The notes: generated by a model not told the origin, from the letters alone. Shown: positions 53,637-64,000, numbered from the stretch's first letter. The stretch is DNA of 64,000 nucleotides from Caenorhabditis remanei (GCF_010183535.1 NC_071333.1:9980587-10044586), one strand, 5' to 3'. Program-made: numbers and translations.

Positions 53637-54740
53637 AAGTGGGAGAGTGTACAGTGTACAATCGAGTACACTCCCGGCCTTCAGAAAGAAAAGAAAGCAA
53701 ATACAATTAACAAAATATGAATTGTCTTGTTGCTGTATCCTTCCCTTTTGACGACGTCGACGTGGTTGACTATAACGTCCGGTTGTTTCCGTCCGTCATG
53801 GTGGAATTCTTAAACTGGAGGTCTCTCTGTGCAGAGAGAGGCTCCAGGCGAGCAAAAAGGGCTCCTATGCGGCTCCTTGATATCTCTGATCTTGTGGTAA
53901 CAGAGAATTGTCCGAAGCGTAGTCTTAAAGCACTGTCCTTGTCGCGTTGTCGATGTTGTTCTGTATGAAGAGAAACTTGTGTTTCATCTTCTTGGTTTGC
54001 TGTCTTCGTTGTTCGATTAGGCGAACGACAGGGTCTTCTGGATGAGTGAAAAAACAAGTGAGTTTGGACCCAACTCCACTCTGTCCTTCGGGGTGCGAAA
54101 TGTGATTTCCGTTTCTTGGGTGACGTCCTTTCGATGTCCAATTGTCCACGTTGAACGGTCCGTCTTCTGGTTGAGCTTATTGTAAAGCTCGATGAGTGCT
54201 GGATTCGCTATCGTTTAGCTTGTCCAAGCAAATGTCCCGTTGTCGATTTTGTGACTGGTGCCAATATGCACGAAGAACTGTGTATCCCAGCAGCGTAATG
54301 GCGACAAGTGAAGTTTGAGTGAGCCAGTTGCTGCACCTTCCTTCTGACTGTGAGTTCATTGGGAACTACAGTTCGGGTGATCTTCCTCGACAAGTCCATC
54401 CTTCGTCAGCTTCAGAATAATAGAACTAGTCAAGCTCCCAGCCAGCGCCTGCCACGCGGGACTTGAGAAACACTGGGGGCCGAGACCCACGATGCACCAT
54501 AAACACAACTGGCTGTGGTTTTAATATATTTAGTAAAGAAGATAGAATAGACGCTCTCTCCTGGGCTTTTATACCAAGAACAGAGGCGGAGCTTATAACA
54601 ATATATAAAGTAAGATAGAATAGTATAGATGATGATTTCACACAGGTAAATCATAAAAGTGCAATAATGTGAAAGGGGGCACGAAAGTGGGAGAGTGTAC
54701 AGTGTACAATAGAGTACATAGTCGTTGAAAAATCACGCAT

Positions 54741-55586
54741 TCACTGTATGATTTTATACGTGTCAAAAAAAAACACGGGTTGGCTCTCAATGCGAAGACA
54801 GCCTTCGTTGTGAAATTGATTGAGATGCATAATCTCTTCGGTGAATGTGTCGCACTTTCCGTCAGTATTGCATACTGTCTCGAATTGTGTGACGATATCA
54901 ATTTCTTGAAATGCTTTTGCTTCTCTAATCGATGTCACTAATACCAGAATCTCTCTCCACTTTGTCCTTCTGATTCGGTGTCTTCTGAATTTTTCCCGAA
55001 TCCACACGAGCGTTTTGACGAGTAGAATAGTGATGAATCTGATTATGGTCCAAGCAAATTGTAAAGCATCTTCAAGTTTGAAGTATGCAATACAAATGAG
55101 ATATAGTAGGAGAAATGCAATGAATGCTGCTGCTCCAAGTCGAACGATTGCAAAAATCATGTGACATTCTGGGTTTGTGATGTTTGACGCGCAGAATGTA
55201 CAGTCGATGGTTTCACTGAAAGATACTGCGGGGTCCATTTCCCAAGTTTTGATATCTGTCCCGTCGTTGATTTTTGTAGTGACTTGGTGAGGATGAATGT
55301 TGATAGCTGGTGGAAACCATACATCCTTTTTCTCATCATTTGTCCGTTGGAATCGGGTTTTGCTGGTGCAGTAGTTCTCCGAGCATGCTTCAAATGATTT
55401 GAAGGGCCCTCTGTTCTGGATTCCTTCCTGGTTACATTTGACTGAGAGAGTTTCAGCGCTCGTTCCTGTGAGGAGAGCTATCAAACATAATAGCATAAGG
55501 AATGTCGCTACTGTCCTCCTCGTTGGATGGATCTTCGTCGTTGCATATCTTTTTTCATGAACGAAGATTGTAGCGTTGTTCACCAA
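54741..55586 (-). CDS. Envelope-like membrane glycoprotein ORF of the retroelement
   Basis: 281 codons. A signal-anchor-like segment lies at residues about 22-45 (ending LLTGTSAE). A Cys-containing ectodomain follows, with at least seven cysteines and several possible N-glycosylation sites. Two adjacent hydrophobic stretches at about residues 145-200 are followed by a basic RRHRIRR segment and a cytoplasmic-type tail. It begins 32 bp before the pol frame ends, as env genes often do. It is much shorter than full envelope proteins, so an internal part is probably missing. The viral family it derives from cannot be told from this alone. Confidence 0.5.
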   Translation of the reverse strand: MVNNATIFVHEKRYATTKIHPTRRTVATFLMLLCLIALLTGTSAETLSVKCNQEGIQNRGPFKSFEACSENYCTSKTRFQRTNDEKKDVWFPPAINIHPHQVTTKINDGTDIKTWEMDPAVSFSETIDCTFCASNITNPECHMIFAIVRLGAAAFIAFLLLYLICIAYFKLEDALQFAWTIIRFITILLVKTLVWIREKFRRHRIRRTKWREILVLVTSIREAKAFQEIDIVTQFETVCNTDGKCDTFTEEIMHLNQFHNEGCLRIESQPVFFFDTYKIIQ

Positions 55587-56258
55587 TGTCCTGATGAATT
55601 GGAGTGGTTGGTTCCGTAGAATCTATGTTGGTATCTTCCTCGAGAACATAGTCATCCAGTTCCATTGGAATCAGTTGGTTTATGGACCGATTCAGAGTTC
55701 TTCCGATCTCTGTTTTCAAGTCTGCGTCTCTGATGACTCCATCTTTTGAAAGGTTCAGTGTTGTGTTCCTTCCGAGTTTCCACACATTTCTGGGTTGGTT
55801 TTCATCTGATCACCACTTGTCCAACTTTGGGTTGTTAGTGAGTACCACGTTTCGAGTCCACTCTCAATTTGTGGTCTTCTCTGAGCTCCGCAAGATACTT
55901 GTTACGCCACTGGTTCCATATCTTTGAAGTCGTTGGGATCGATGATGGAAGAGTGGTTTTCATCTTCTGATTGACAAAATTCATGTGACGTAGGGGGTAT
56001 CTGAAATGCACATCGTCTTCCACAAACGTCAATGGTCTGCTGTTAATTGAAGCCGAAACTTCGTAAAACACAGTGTGCAGTTCTTTGAACGAAAGTTTGC
56101 ACTTTCTGGTGTTCTTCTGGAACACATGTTTGACAGAACGGACCATCATCTCGTTGAATCCTCCTCGTACCGTACGCGGTTCCATCGGTACCTTCCTCTT
56201 TCTTGATAGTCAATGGTTCGAAGTTGTCGACTCCAGTGACGGCGAATGGTCTGGTCAA
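55555..56258 (-). pseudogene. Integrase C-terminal region of BEL/Pao polyprotein
   Basis: Two overlapping minus-strand frames. The first contains RGGFNEMMVRSVKHVF, INSRPLTFVEDD, and WNQWRNKYLAELREDH, all characteristic of the end of BEL/Pao integrases. The second (55,555-55,785) has GVIRDADLKTEIGRTLNRSI, the usual terminal piece. A frameshift separates them, and further frame breaks lie upstream near 56,185. Inactive. Confidence 0.65.
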
Positions 56259-56289
56259 CTGTCATCTCGCGTTGACATATGATCAGAAA

Positions 56290-56702
56290 CATTGACATTC
56301 ACAAAAGCCTTATCCGGACGAGTAAAAATCACACATAACTCACTTGAAAGGAAACTCGTCGGAATCACCATTACGGAACAACGACATAAGGAAAACTATC
56401 CCGAGTGAAATACCCTCTTGTCTTTATAAGGAAACGTATGTTAGGATTGGCTAGACATGTTATGAGAAGAAACGATAATCAGTGGACAACGTTACTACAA
56501 TAATAGATTCCTAGGAATGAGAAGAGACCAGTTGGAAGACCGCCGATGCTATGGGCCGACTCCCTGAAAAAATAAAGCTCAGTGCGACAAGGAATTCAAC
56601 TGATCGCGCCTTGGAGCACAATCGCCAAAAATCAAAACAAATGGATAGCTGTGATCCGCGCCCATGAGCGAAGAACGGATCGACTAAGCAGGTAAGTAAG
56701 TA
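56290..56702 (+). mobile_element. 3' end of an RTE-like non-LTR retrotransposon
   Basis: With frame corrections the plus strand reads MLGLARHVMRRNDNQWTT, then EKRPVGRPPMLWADSLKK, then RQGIQLIAPWSTIAKNQNKW and RAHERRTDRLSR. This is the conserved C-terminal tail of RTE-clade proteins. Several stops and shifts show decay. It ends at a GTAAGTAAGTAGG repeat, typical of the short tandem tail of RTE elements. Confidence 0.65.
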
Positions 56703-56790
56703 GGTAAAACGTCGTAGCTGCAAAATGTAGGAGTTGCAAAACGTACGTTAGCTGCGAAATGTCCCAGTTGTGAAATGTCATGAAGCCATG
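56703..56790. repeat. Second TTGCRAAAYGTC tandem tract
   Basis: Units such as CTGCAAAATGTAGGAG, TTGCAAAACGTACG, CTGCGAAATGTCCCAG and TTGTGAAATGTCATG directly follow the RTE-like tail. Confidence 0.6.
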
Positions 56791-57149
56791 TTCTCATGTT
56801 CCTGTTATGATTGTTTCCGCAGCGAGCTACCGAAGTGGAAGCATGGAGCGAAAAAATTCGTTTTGAAAATATTTGAATTTTTCAAAAAACTGATGACCTC
56901 CAAAAACAATTATTTTTAATCCACGGATGTTCTATTTTTGATTTCAAAAAAAAGAACAACTCATTTAAAGTATTTTTCCAAAAAAAAATTTGGGGGTCGA
57001 CAAAGTGTGAAGCGAGATATAAAGGCTTGAAAATTTTCGTTTTTCAAAAAAGTGCTATAAATGGGGTGTGCGGGAAATAGAACCCAAATCACATCAAAGA
57101 TAAAACTTTTGAATGGAATCAAATGAACAGTGTATATTGATGAGTGTAT
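56791..57149. other. No gene seen
   Basis: AT-rich sequence outside the left palindrome arm. Confidence 0.5.
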
Positions 57150-57347
57150 ATTGAAATTTTCATGTATTTGGAGAAAAATAAACTATTTTCATGGACTCAA
57201 AGCTGTAGAGACTTTGGCTGAAATTGAAAATTTTGAGATGAAAATTTGAGGAACGAAAAAAACAGACATAGTGTATGAATTCATTCAAATAAATTTTGAT
57301 ATACATAATGAGAGATAATCAATGAAAACAGTGAATGAACACTGTTT

Positions 57348-58038
57348 TTAGAAAATCCACATCAATCTCAATTTCATTCGATCCCAACATTTTTCATCGT
57401 TCTTCTGCATATTGCGAATTACATCCACAACTCTTCCAACCATCTCGTTCCATTCTTCTATCATGATATTAACTAATTTTCGATCGTTCTTCGTTCCTTT
57501 AGACTTTTCTTCAAATCTCCGTCTAAAAATCTTGCGAATCGAGGGTAGCCTCTTATCCAAATAATCAACGGCTGTATTGATATTCTTCTCGAATAAGAAA
57601 AGACTGTCAAGACTTTGAATAGGAGTGGTCGGTTCAATTAGGTTGTAATAGTCCTCTGAACTGGTTGCTGATTCCAGTTCCTGTTTAGTAGGTTTCTCAT
57701 ACTTAAAATGTGTCCATGGTCGAACAGGCCCAAAAGCGAGTGCTTTCCTTAACTCCGCAAGGCCAATAGTTACCACACTATATTCGAGCAGAGTACTAGA
57801 AAACGAGCGTGCGTAGGTATGTTTTATGAAGTCTCCTAATAGCAGTTCGTAGTCTCTTGAGCTGAAGCATGTTGTGGAGATTTTGGAATACTCGTCTTCA
57901 AAAGAAAAGGAGGTGGAAGATGTTGAGGTGTTGGATTTTTCTGAAAAAAACACGTTGATGGGAGAAGTTCACTGCTAATGATTAACCTGCATGCAGTCTG
58001 ATGGCTAGGCAGAAATAGATGAGCAGTATAGTCGTCAT
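57348..58038 (-). CDS. Secreted helical protein, left palindrome copy
   Basis: Exon 1, 57,987-58,038, encodes a signal peptide (MTTILLIYFCLAIRLHA). Exon 2, 57,348-57,940, encodes the rest, for about 214 residues. The mature part begins EKSNTSTSSTSFSFEDEYSK, has a Ser/Thr-rich start and then amphipathic helices. Two blocks stand out: SLDSLFLFEKNINTAVDYLD and MIEEWNEMVGRVVDVIRNMQ. Only three cysteines are present. No known domain is recognised. The pattern of a short secreted, mostly helical protein is common among rapidly evolving nematode families. It is transcribed away from the palindrome centre. No lesion is seen. Confidence 0.7.
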
Positions 58039-58767
58039 GAAATAACCTGAATATATTCTGCGTTTTTCATCGAATGGAAGAGAAAAAAAAAATCAAGATT
58101 TTTTGTTGTAATAGTGTTGATAAATATAATTTGGTTGACCTATTTCATAATTTGGTTGACCTATTTCTCGCTCACAATAGACCCGATTTTACAAGTGATA
58201 GTCTTCCTCTGTCGCACTCTAAACACGCTCGAATAGAGGCAATCAAGGTTTTTCGCGAGTAGATGCGTTACGGATGCGAATCTTGTGCGGAGTCTTTACG
58301 GATCCGAAACAACGCTTCTCGCGATAGGTGTTTCTCGCACGACTCGTATTCCTCATTCGCACACGGACCGTTTATAGATGTCCAATTTGCTTGACAGTCT
58401 TATCAAGACAGTCTTATATAGGAAGTGAGGGTGAGAAAATAAGCTGCGCCAGAAATAACATCCAGTTCGTTAAATTCTTATTGATTCTCTGAAATGCTAT
58501 AAATTAGAACACTGAGAATGAAAATTGCAGTACTCACTCACAATTCAAAAGTATTATAGTTTTTACTACTTGTAAAATTCATATGTTTACTTTCAGAATG
58601 TGAATAAGAACAACAGATTTCACTTCCAGTCAAGGTGCCAAAAATGTCTTGACGGACACATATGTGATAACAATTGATAAGAAAAATCGTAACAAATGAG
58701 AAGTTAGAGAAACTATTTCATACTAACACAATAATACAGTGGTCTAATAACAATGATAAGTACATAC

Positions 58768-58946
58768 CTAAAATTCAAGTGTGCATACATTTCAAGGGAG
58801 CGCACTTTTTCTGTCACTACAGAAAGATTGAGTGGGTTAAAAAAGGGTATTTCTTCTGAAATAAAGTCAGTTATTGCGTGAGGAGTCAGTTTGCACTTGC
58901 TTAACAAATCCACAGGATCTGTGTCTTGGATGATTGAATCAAAATG
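58768..58946 (-). other. Exon-like block, left arm
   Basis: 179 nt between an AACTAG acceptor and a GTATGT donor on the minus strand. It reads HFDSIIQDTDPVDLLSKCKL, then ISEEIPFFNPLNLSVVTEKV and a tail ending AHLNFR. The identical block is at 60,395-60,573. No flanking exons of the gene are recognised. Confidence 0.45.
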
Positions 58947-59267
58947 CTAGTTGTGTTTCTGATAACCGTAGTTTAAATGAAAAATGCATTAGCAAATTTA
59001 TGAAATCTAAGAAGTGATATTGAAGAAATTGAAAAGCGACGCAGGAAGTTGGGACCTTGACAGCCGGATACTGGGCTGTCGGAACTAGTACTGAGTGAGC
59101 GAAAAATGCAATCATTTCTGCTACTTAAAGGAGGACAGAAGTCATATTTTTTATTTCAGATTCTGATTCTTCAGAAAATACTGAACAACTTTCATCATTG
59201 GAGCATATGCTGAAATCGCTCTAAATGGCCTAAATTCACGTTTTACCACGCGAATTTTCGCCCCCTT

Positions 59268-59459
59268 GTAGTCCTCCGGACAATATTATTTACTTTTATT
59301 TCTCGATTTTTTGTTTTCTTGCTTTTTTTCAACACATTTTTGTGTTTTTTTCATTTTTTTCAATGATGTAAATTGATATAAGCACGAAAATGTGTTGAAA
59401 AAAGCAAGAAAACGAAAAATCGAGAAATAAAAATAAATAATATTGTCCGAGAGGACTAC
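59268..59459. repeat. MITE-like hairpin at the palindrome centre
   Basis: A 192-bp element with terminal inverted repeats of about 75 bp: GTAGTCCTC-CGGACAATATT ... AATATTGTCCGAGAGGACTAC. It overlaps the inner end of the left arm. An incomplete relative forms the inner end of the right arm (about 59,925-60,075). Confidence 0.7.
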
Positions 59460-59667
59460 ACGGGGGCGAAAATTCGCGTGGAAAACTCTTCCATCTAGGC
59501 TCCTTTTGAGCCGGAAAAACGTGAATTTAAGCCATTTAGAGCGATTTTTAGCATATGCTCCAATGATGAAAGTTGTTCAGAATTGTCTGAAGTATTTATC
59601 AGAATCTGAAATAAAAGAATATGACTTCTGTCCTCCTTTAAGATGCAAATTAAAGAAAGCCTAATTT

Positions 59668-59730
59668 TATACGGCTCGGCGACATTTCGCAACTAACTTT
59701 TGTTTCGCAACTACGATATTTCGGGCTCTA
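59668..59730. repeat. Third TTGCRAAAYGTC tract (inverted)
   Basis: Reads ACGGCTCGGCGACATTTCGC then AACTAACTTTTGTTTCGCAACTACG. It is the reverse complement of the unit family, including the TATAAAAT-adjacent end seen at 50,878-50,890. Confidence 0.55.
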
Positions 59731-59734
59731 TCCT

Positions 59735-59791
59735 AGTTTACAGGTCCCATGGGAGTTCACAGGTCCCATGGGAGTTTACAGATCCCATCAG
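59735..59791. repeat. Three tandem 19-bp units with a palindromic core
   Basis: Units AGTTTACAGGTCCCATGGG, AGTTCACAGGTCCCATGGG and AGTTTACAGATCCCATCAG at 59,735, 59,754 and 59,773. The first two contain the perfect palindrome CCCATGGG. Confidence 0.7.
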
Positions 59792-60394
59792 CATGCGGAG
59801 TCCGCATATTTTCTGTTAAACAGCGCGCGTCATTTTTTATCAATCATTCATTTACTTTTGATATTTAAGAAATAATTATATTATTTTTCATGCCCAACTG
59901 CCTCCTCCTCTTTTTGCCTTTTTTTTCGTTTTCTTGCTTTTTTCAACACATTTTCGTGCTTATTTCAATTTACATCATTGAAAAAAATGAAAAAAACACA
60001 AAAATGTGTTGAAAAAAAGCAAGAAAACAAAAAATCGAGAAATAAAAGTAAATAATATTGTCCGGAGGACTACAAGGGGGCGAAAATTCGCGTGGTAAAA
60101 CGTGAATTTAGGCCATTTAGAGCGATTTTAGCATATGCTCCAATGATGAAAGTTGTTCAGTATTTTCTGAAGAATCAGAATCTGAAATAAAAAATATGAC
60201 TTCTGTCCTCCTTTAAGTAGCAGAAATGATTGCATTTTTCGCTCACTCAGTACTAGTTCCGACAGCCCAGTATCCGGCTGTCAAGGTCCCAACTTCCTGC
60301 GTCGCTTTTCAATTTCTTCAATATCACTTCTTAGATTTCATAAATTTGCTAATGCATTTTTCATTTAAACTACGGTTATCAGGAACACAACTAG

Positions 60395-60573
60395 CATTTT
60401 GATTCAATCATCCAAGACACAGATCCTGTGGATTTGTTAAGCAAGTGCAAACTGACTCCTCACGCAATAACTGACTTTATTTCAGAAGAAATACCCTTTT
60501 TTAACCCACTCAATCTTTCTGTAGTGACAGAAAAAGTGCGCTCCCTTGAAATGTATGCACACTTGAATTTTAG
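60395..60573 (+). other. Exon-like block, right arm
   Basis: Mirror copy of 58,768-58,946 with the same splice-site-like ends and the same reading. The LINE insertion at 60,694 lies 120 bp downstream. Confidence 0.45.
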
Positions 60574-60693
60574 GTATGTACTTATCATTGTTATTAGACC
60601 ACTGTATTATTGTGTTAGTATGAAATAGTTTCTCTAACTTCTCATTTGTTACGATTTTTCTTATCAATTGTTATCACATATGTGTCCGTCAAG

Positions 60694-61840
60694 CTCCAAT
60701 CTTCTCTGGTGACCCTCAAGGATCCGTCTCGGGACCTTTATTATTCCTCCTCTTCATTAATGATTTGTTGATCAGCCTTCATTCAATCCCTCATCTACAC
60801 ATCGCTGCTTATGCTGATGATATCAAAATTTACTCCCACCTTCCCTCCAGCCTCCAAGCAGGTATTGATTTGATTTCCAACTGGGCAGCTTCCAACGACT
60901 TTCCCCTGGCTCATTCTAAAGCTAGTTTACTCCGCTTGGGTGCTCTCAACCCCCACTACCAGTTTCACATTGTTGACTCACCCATTATGGTTTCCAACTC
61001 GGTTCGTGATCTAGGAATTCTCTTTGAACCTGACCTCAAGTTTTCTGCCCACATTAAAAAGTCAGTATCTCTAGCTCGTCTTCGCTCTTCCCAAATCCTC
61101 AAATCCTTCAAGTCTAATAATCCGGCATTTTACTCTTTTCTATTTAAAACATATGTTCTTCCTATTCTTGAATACGCTTCAGTCATTTTCTGTCTTGCCC
61201 CCTCCTCATCCCTCTCCAGACTTCTTGAATCCACTCTACGAACTTACTCTAGGAAAACTCTCCAACGTTGCAATATCGCTTTCTCATCATATTCGCATCG
61301 TCTAGAACTTCTCTCTATCTACTCTATAAGACACCGTAGACTCAAAGCGCAATTACTCCTCCTGTATAAATTTATAGCTGGCGCATCTCATTTTCCCAAT
61401 CTCAATTCCTTTATCAGACTGTCAAGTTCTCCACGAAGACCCATGACCCTCATTTATCTCTCCCCCCTCTCCGACGATTTTTTCTCTGTTATCCTTCCCA
61501 TCTGGAATGCCATCGTTGCCAATGTTAGTAGTTTCCTCTCCCCCTCCCAATTTGAACATCTTCTTGACTCTGCCATTACCCGGTTTTAATTAATTATCTC
61601 ATCTGGTCATTTTGTTAAATACATATTATTCGTTTCTCATTTAATTTGCTTTCTTACGGTTATCTCTTCCCCCTTGCCAACTTGTCTGTCTACCCTCCTT
61701 TTTATATGTATTCTCATTCCCCGTTTCCTATGTATCATGTCATCCCTATTTTCTACTCGAAACTGTCTCGTGAGGGATCGTTTCTAGTCTTTTGAATCTA
61801 TATGGTTTCCTTTTAGTTGCAATAAATTTAATTTAATTTG
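60694..61840 (+). mobile_element. 5'-truncated LINE inserted in the right arm
   Basis: The frame starts inside the reverse transcriptase (APIFSGDPQGSVSGP, then FLLFINDLL). It includes the catalytic YADD (AAYADDIKIY) and runs to the C-terminus (IPIWNAI-type LPIWNAIVAN, LLDSAITRF) at 61,589, followed by a 250-bp 3' region ending TTTAATTTAATTTG. The left arm has the uninterrupted target (GTCAAGACATTTTT), so the insertion is younger than the palindrome. It is related to the LINE at 38,169-39,100 and of CR1/Jockey type by its motifs. Confidence 0.85.
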
Positions 61841-62344
61841 AAGACATTTTTGGCACCTTGACTGGAAGTGAAATCTGTTGTTCTTATTCACATTCTGAAA
61901 GTAAACATATGAATTTTACAAGTAGTAAAAACTATAATACTTTTGAATTGTGAGTGAGTACTGCAATTTTCATTCTCAGTGTTCTAATTTATAGCATTTC
62001 AGAGAATCAATAAGAATTTAACGAACTGGATGTTATTTCTGGCGCAGCTTATTTTCTCACCCTCACTTCCTATATAAGACTGTCTTGATAAGACTGTCAA
62101 GCAAATTGGACATCTATAAACGGTCCGTGTGCGAATGAGGAATACGAGTCGTGCGAGAAACACCTATCGCGAGAAGCGTTGTTTCGGATCCGTAAAGACT
62201 CCGCACAAGATTCGCATCCGTAACGCATCTACTCGCGAAAAACCTTGATTGCCTCTATTCGAGCGTGTTTAGAGTGCGACAGAGGAAGACTATCACTTGT
62301 AAAATCGGGTCTATTGTGAGCGAGAAATAGGTCAACCAAATTAT

Positions 62345-62655
62345 GCCTTTCTCTCCCTCTTCTTGTCATCTTCCTACTAATGGAATAGTTATATTTCTAC
62401 TAATGGAATGGTTCCGTCCAACGGTTCTCCCTATGCAAATTGTTTCCTCTCTAAATCGTTGGTAAACCAGCAAACTTTTCTCTCGTCATTCTCCCAGTTT
62501 GGAATGTAATTGTTACCAAAATTAATATCTTCCTATCCCCTTCCCAATTCGGAACTCTGCCTGACTCCGCCATCACCCGTGTCTCATTACTCAGAAAATG
62601 CCGACAATGAGATTCGGACAAATGTCACAAGCGTTTCATATATAAGAGTAATTTT
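62345..62655 (+). mobile_element. Short decayed LINE 3' fragment
   Basis: With shifts it reads FSLVILPVWNVIVTKINIFL and SPSQFGTLPDSAITRV, the same C-terminal motif as the two larger LINEs here. It is absent from the left arm, where about 60 bp of different sequence occurs instead. Confidence 0.6.
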
Positions 62656-62712
62656 TTTTTGAAAAAACCTCTTCCATTCGATGAAAAACGCAGAATATAT
62701 TCAGGTTATTTC

Positions 62713-63402
62713 ATGACGACTATACTGCTCATCTATTTCTGCCTAGCCATCAGACTGCATGCAGGTTAATCATTAGCAGTGAACTTCTCCCACCAACGTA
62801 TTTTTTCAGAAAAATCCAACACCTCAACATCTTCCACCTCCTTTTCTTTTGAAGACGAGTATTCCAAAATCTCCACAACATGCTTCAGCTCAAGAGACTA
62901 CGAACTGCTATCAGGAGACTTCATAAAACATACCTACGCACGCTCGTTTTCTAGTACTCTGCTCGAATATAGTGTGGTAACTATTGGCCTTGCGGAGTTA
63001 AGGAAAGCACTCGCTTTTGGGCCTGTTCGCCCATGGACACATTTTAAGTATGAGAAACCTACTAAACAGGAACTGGAGTCAGCATCAAGTTCAGAGGACT
63101 ATTACAACCTAATTGAACCGACCTATCCTATTCAAAGTCTTGACAGTCTTTTCTTATTCGAGAAGAATATCAATACAGCCGTTGATTATTTGGATAAGAG
63201 GCTACCCTCGATTCGCAAGATTTTTAGACGGAGATTTGAAGAAAAGTCTAAAGGAACGAAGAACGATCGAAAATTAGTTAATATCATGATAGAAGAATGG
63301 AACGAGATGGTTGGAAGAGTTGTGGATGTAATTCGCAATATGCAGAAGAACGATGAAAAATGTTGGGATCGAATGAAATTGAGATTGATGTGGATTTTCT
63401 AA
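62713..63402 (+). CDS. Secreted helical protein, right palindrome copy
   Basis: Exon 1, 62,713-62,764 (signal peptide MTTILLIYFCLAIRLHA) and exon 2, 62,810-63,402, give 214 residues. It differs from the left copy by about three amino acids (LLSGD for LLLGD, SSSEDY for TSSEDY, TYPIQ for TTPIQ). Splice sites and frame are intact. The two genes are divergently transcribed, with the palindrome centre between their promoters. Confidence 0.7.
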
Positions 63403-63605
63403 AAACAGTGTCCATTCACTGTTTTCATTGATTGTCTCTCATTATGTATATCAAAATTTATTTGAATGAATTCATACACTATGTCTGTTTTTTTCGTTCC
63501 TCAAATTTTCATCTCAAAATTTTCAATTTCAGCCAAAGTCTCTACAGCTTTGAGTCCATGAAAATAGTTTATTTTTCTCCAAATACATGAAAATTCGAAT
63601 AGATA

Positions 63606-64000
63606 GTGTAACTTTAAACACCTGCCATTAATTTTTTATTCCTTCCGCAATTTGAAAAAAAGTGGGCTTATCAGCAGAGCGCTTAAGTCCCGCACTAAGC
63701 ATTGATAAGTATGCCTATGCTCCTTTCAAAATTGTGCGAGAGAAATGTTTGGGACACAAATAACTGAACATTCATACACACAGATCATTCTTATATACAA
63801 AAGACAAGTAGTGTTTGTCAGAGGCGCTGTCCGCAACGATTATGGAATGAGAAATGAAACTGAGTCAGCGGGCAAAACAGAACTGGATAGTGCCCTCCGA
63901 TTTTCCACCATACCTTAGGTGACATGCGACTTATGTGATCGGAGACAACTTATCATGCGGATAATTAATGATTTATTCGTAAGTGACTCGCCTACAAGCC
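63606..64000. other. No gene seen
   Basis: Sequence beyond the right palindrome arm, without supported frames. Confidence 0.5.

Larger units (their letters stand above)
53637..56285 (-). mobile_element. BEL/Pao-type retrotransposon remnant with envelope-like ORF
   Basis: Minus-strand order: the end of an integrase region (56,258-55,835), the polyprotein C-terminus (55,785-55,555), an envelope-like ORF (55,586-54,741), then about 1 kb of terminal sequence flanked by two copies of GTGGGAGAGTGTACAGTGTA (53,639 and 54,690). The flanking copies may mark LTR-related ends. Gag, protease and reverse transcriptase are absent, and a non-LTR 3' end abuts at about 56,290. It is a truncated endogenous element. 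Confidence 0.65.
57150..59417. repeat. Left arm of a large imperfect palindrome
   Basis: Reverse complement of the right arm (about 59,925-63,605) with near identity apart from insertions. It contains a secreted-protein gene (57,348-58,038) and an exon-like block (58,768-58,946). The spacer between the arms is about 500 bp. Confidence 0.85.
59925..63605. repeat. Right arm of the large imperfect palindrome
   Basis: Mirror of 57,150-59,417. It is longer because of a LINE at 60,694-61,840 and a second LINE-derived block at about 62,345-62,655. Outside these, the match to the left arm is continuous. Confidence 0.85.

Noticed and set aside
53637..54715. A pair of complete LTRs for the BEL/Pao remnant
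   Set aside because: Only about 25-30 bp at each edge are repeated; the roughly 1 kb between them is not duplicated in the window, so a full LTR pair cannot be claimed.

Overview
The window reads as a Caenorhabditis-type nematode genome. The evidence is short AT-rich introns (about 45-60 bp) with TTTCAG acceptors, vitellogenin genes closely resembling C. elegans vit-3/4/5 as I remember them, vit-type promoters (TGTCAAT and GATA boxes upstream of a TATA box), and nematode-style non-LTR, BEL/Pao and foldback elements. No rRNA, canonical tRNA, CRISPR array or bacterial operon is visible.

Layout. (1) 1-13,700 and 33,769-47,400 are two direct copies of one segment. In order it carries an acidic nuclear-type protein gene (+), a small secreted exon-repeat gene (-), two coiled-coil type genes (+ and -), a further coiled-coil gene with an apparent 31-nt intron (+), and a vitellogenin-like gene (-). 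The second copy is the more decayed outside vit: premature stops, a damaged splice donor and a LINE insertion. (2) 13,700-25,800 holds inverted and rearranged vit pieces: an inverted middle fragment, a second near full-length vit copy, a head-to-head promoter pair, a small intact secreted Cys-rich gene driven by a vit promoter, several foldback repeats (one carrying tRNA-like pol III boxes in each arm), and a vit-promoter micro-ORF. (3) 26,600-33,210 contains a degenerate gag-like/coiled-coil region, a chromo/SET gene whose catalytic motifs look degraded, and the 3' end of an LTR retrotransposon. (4) 47,400-56,700 has broken small genes, one long ORF with a repeated RPRxDPP motif, a BEL/Pao remnant with an envelope-like ORF, and an RTE-like 3' end. 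(5) 57,150-63,600 is a large imperfect palindrome carrying two near-identical secreted-protein genes, interrupted by LINE fragments in its right arm.

The most interesting system is the vitellogenin locus. All three long vit copies stop at the beginning of the von Willebrand D domain and are spliced, through the same conserved donor, into four small exons. These encode a signal-less Cys-rich helical module with a saposin-B-like cysteine pattern. The central exon of that module differs strongly between copies although the introns and vit exons around it are nearly identical. A separate gene at 19,510-20,084 fuses the vit promoter and vit signal peptide directly to the C-terminal part of this module, with a complete open reading frame. 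All three long copies carry disabling changes, so the small fusion gene may be the functional product left from the locus.
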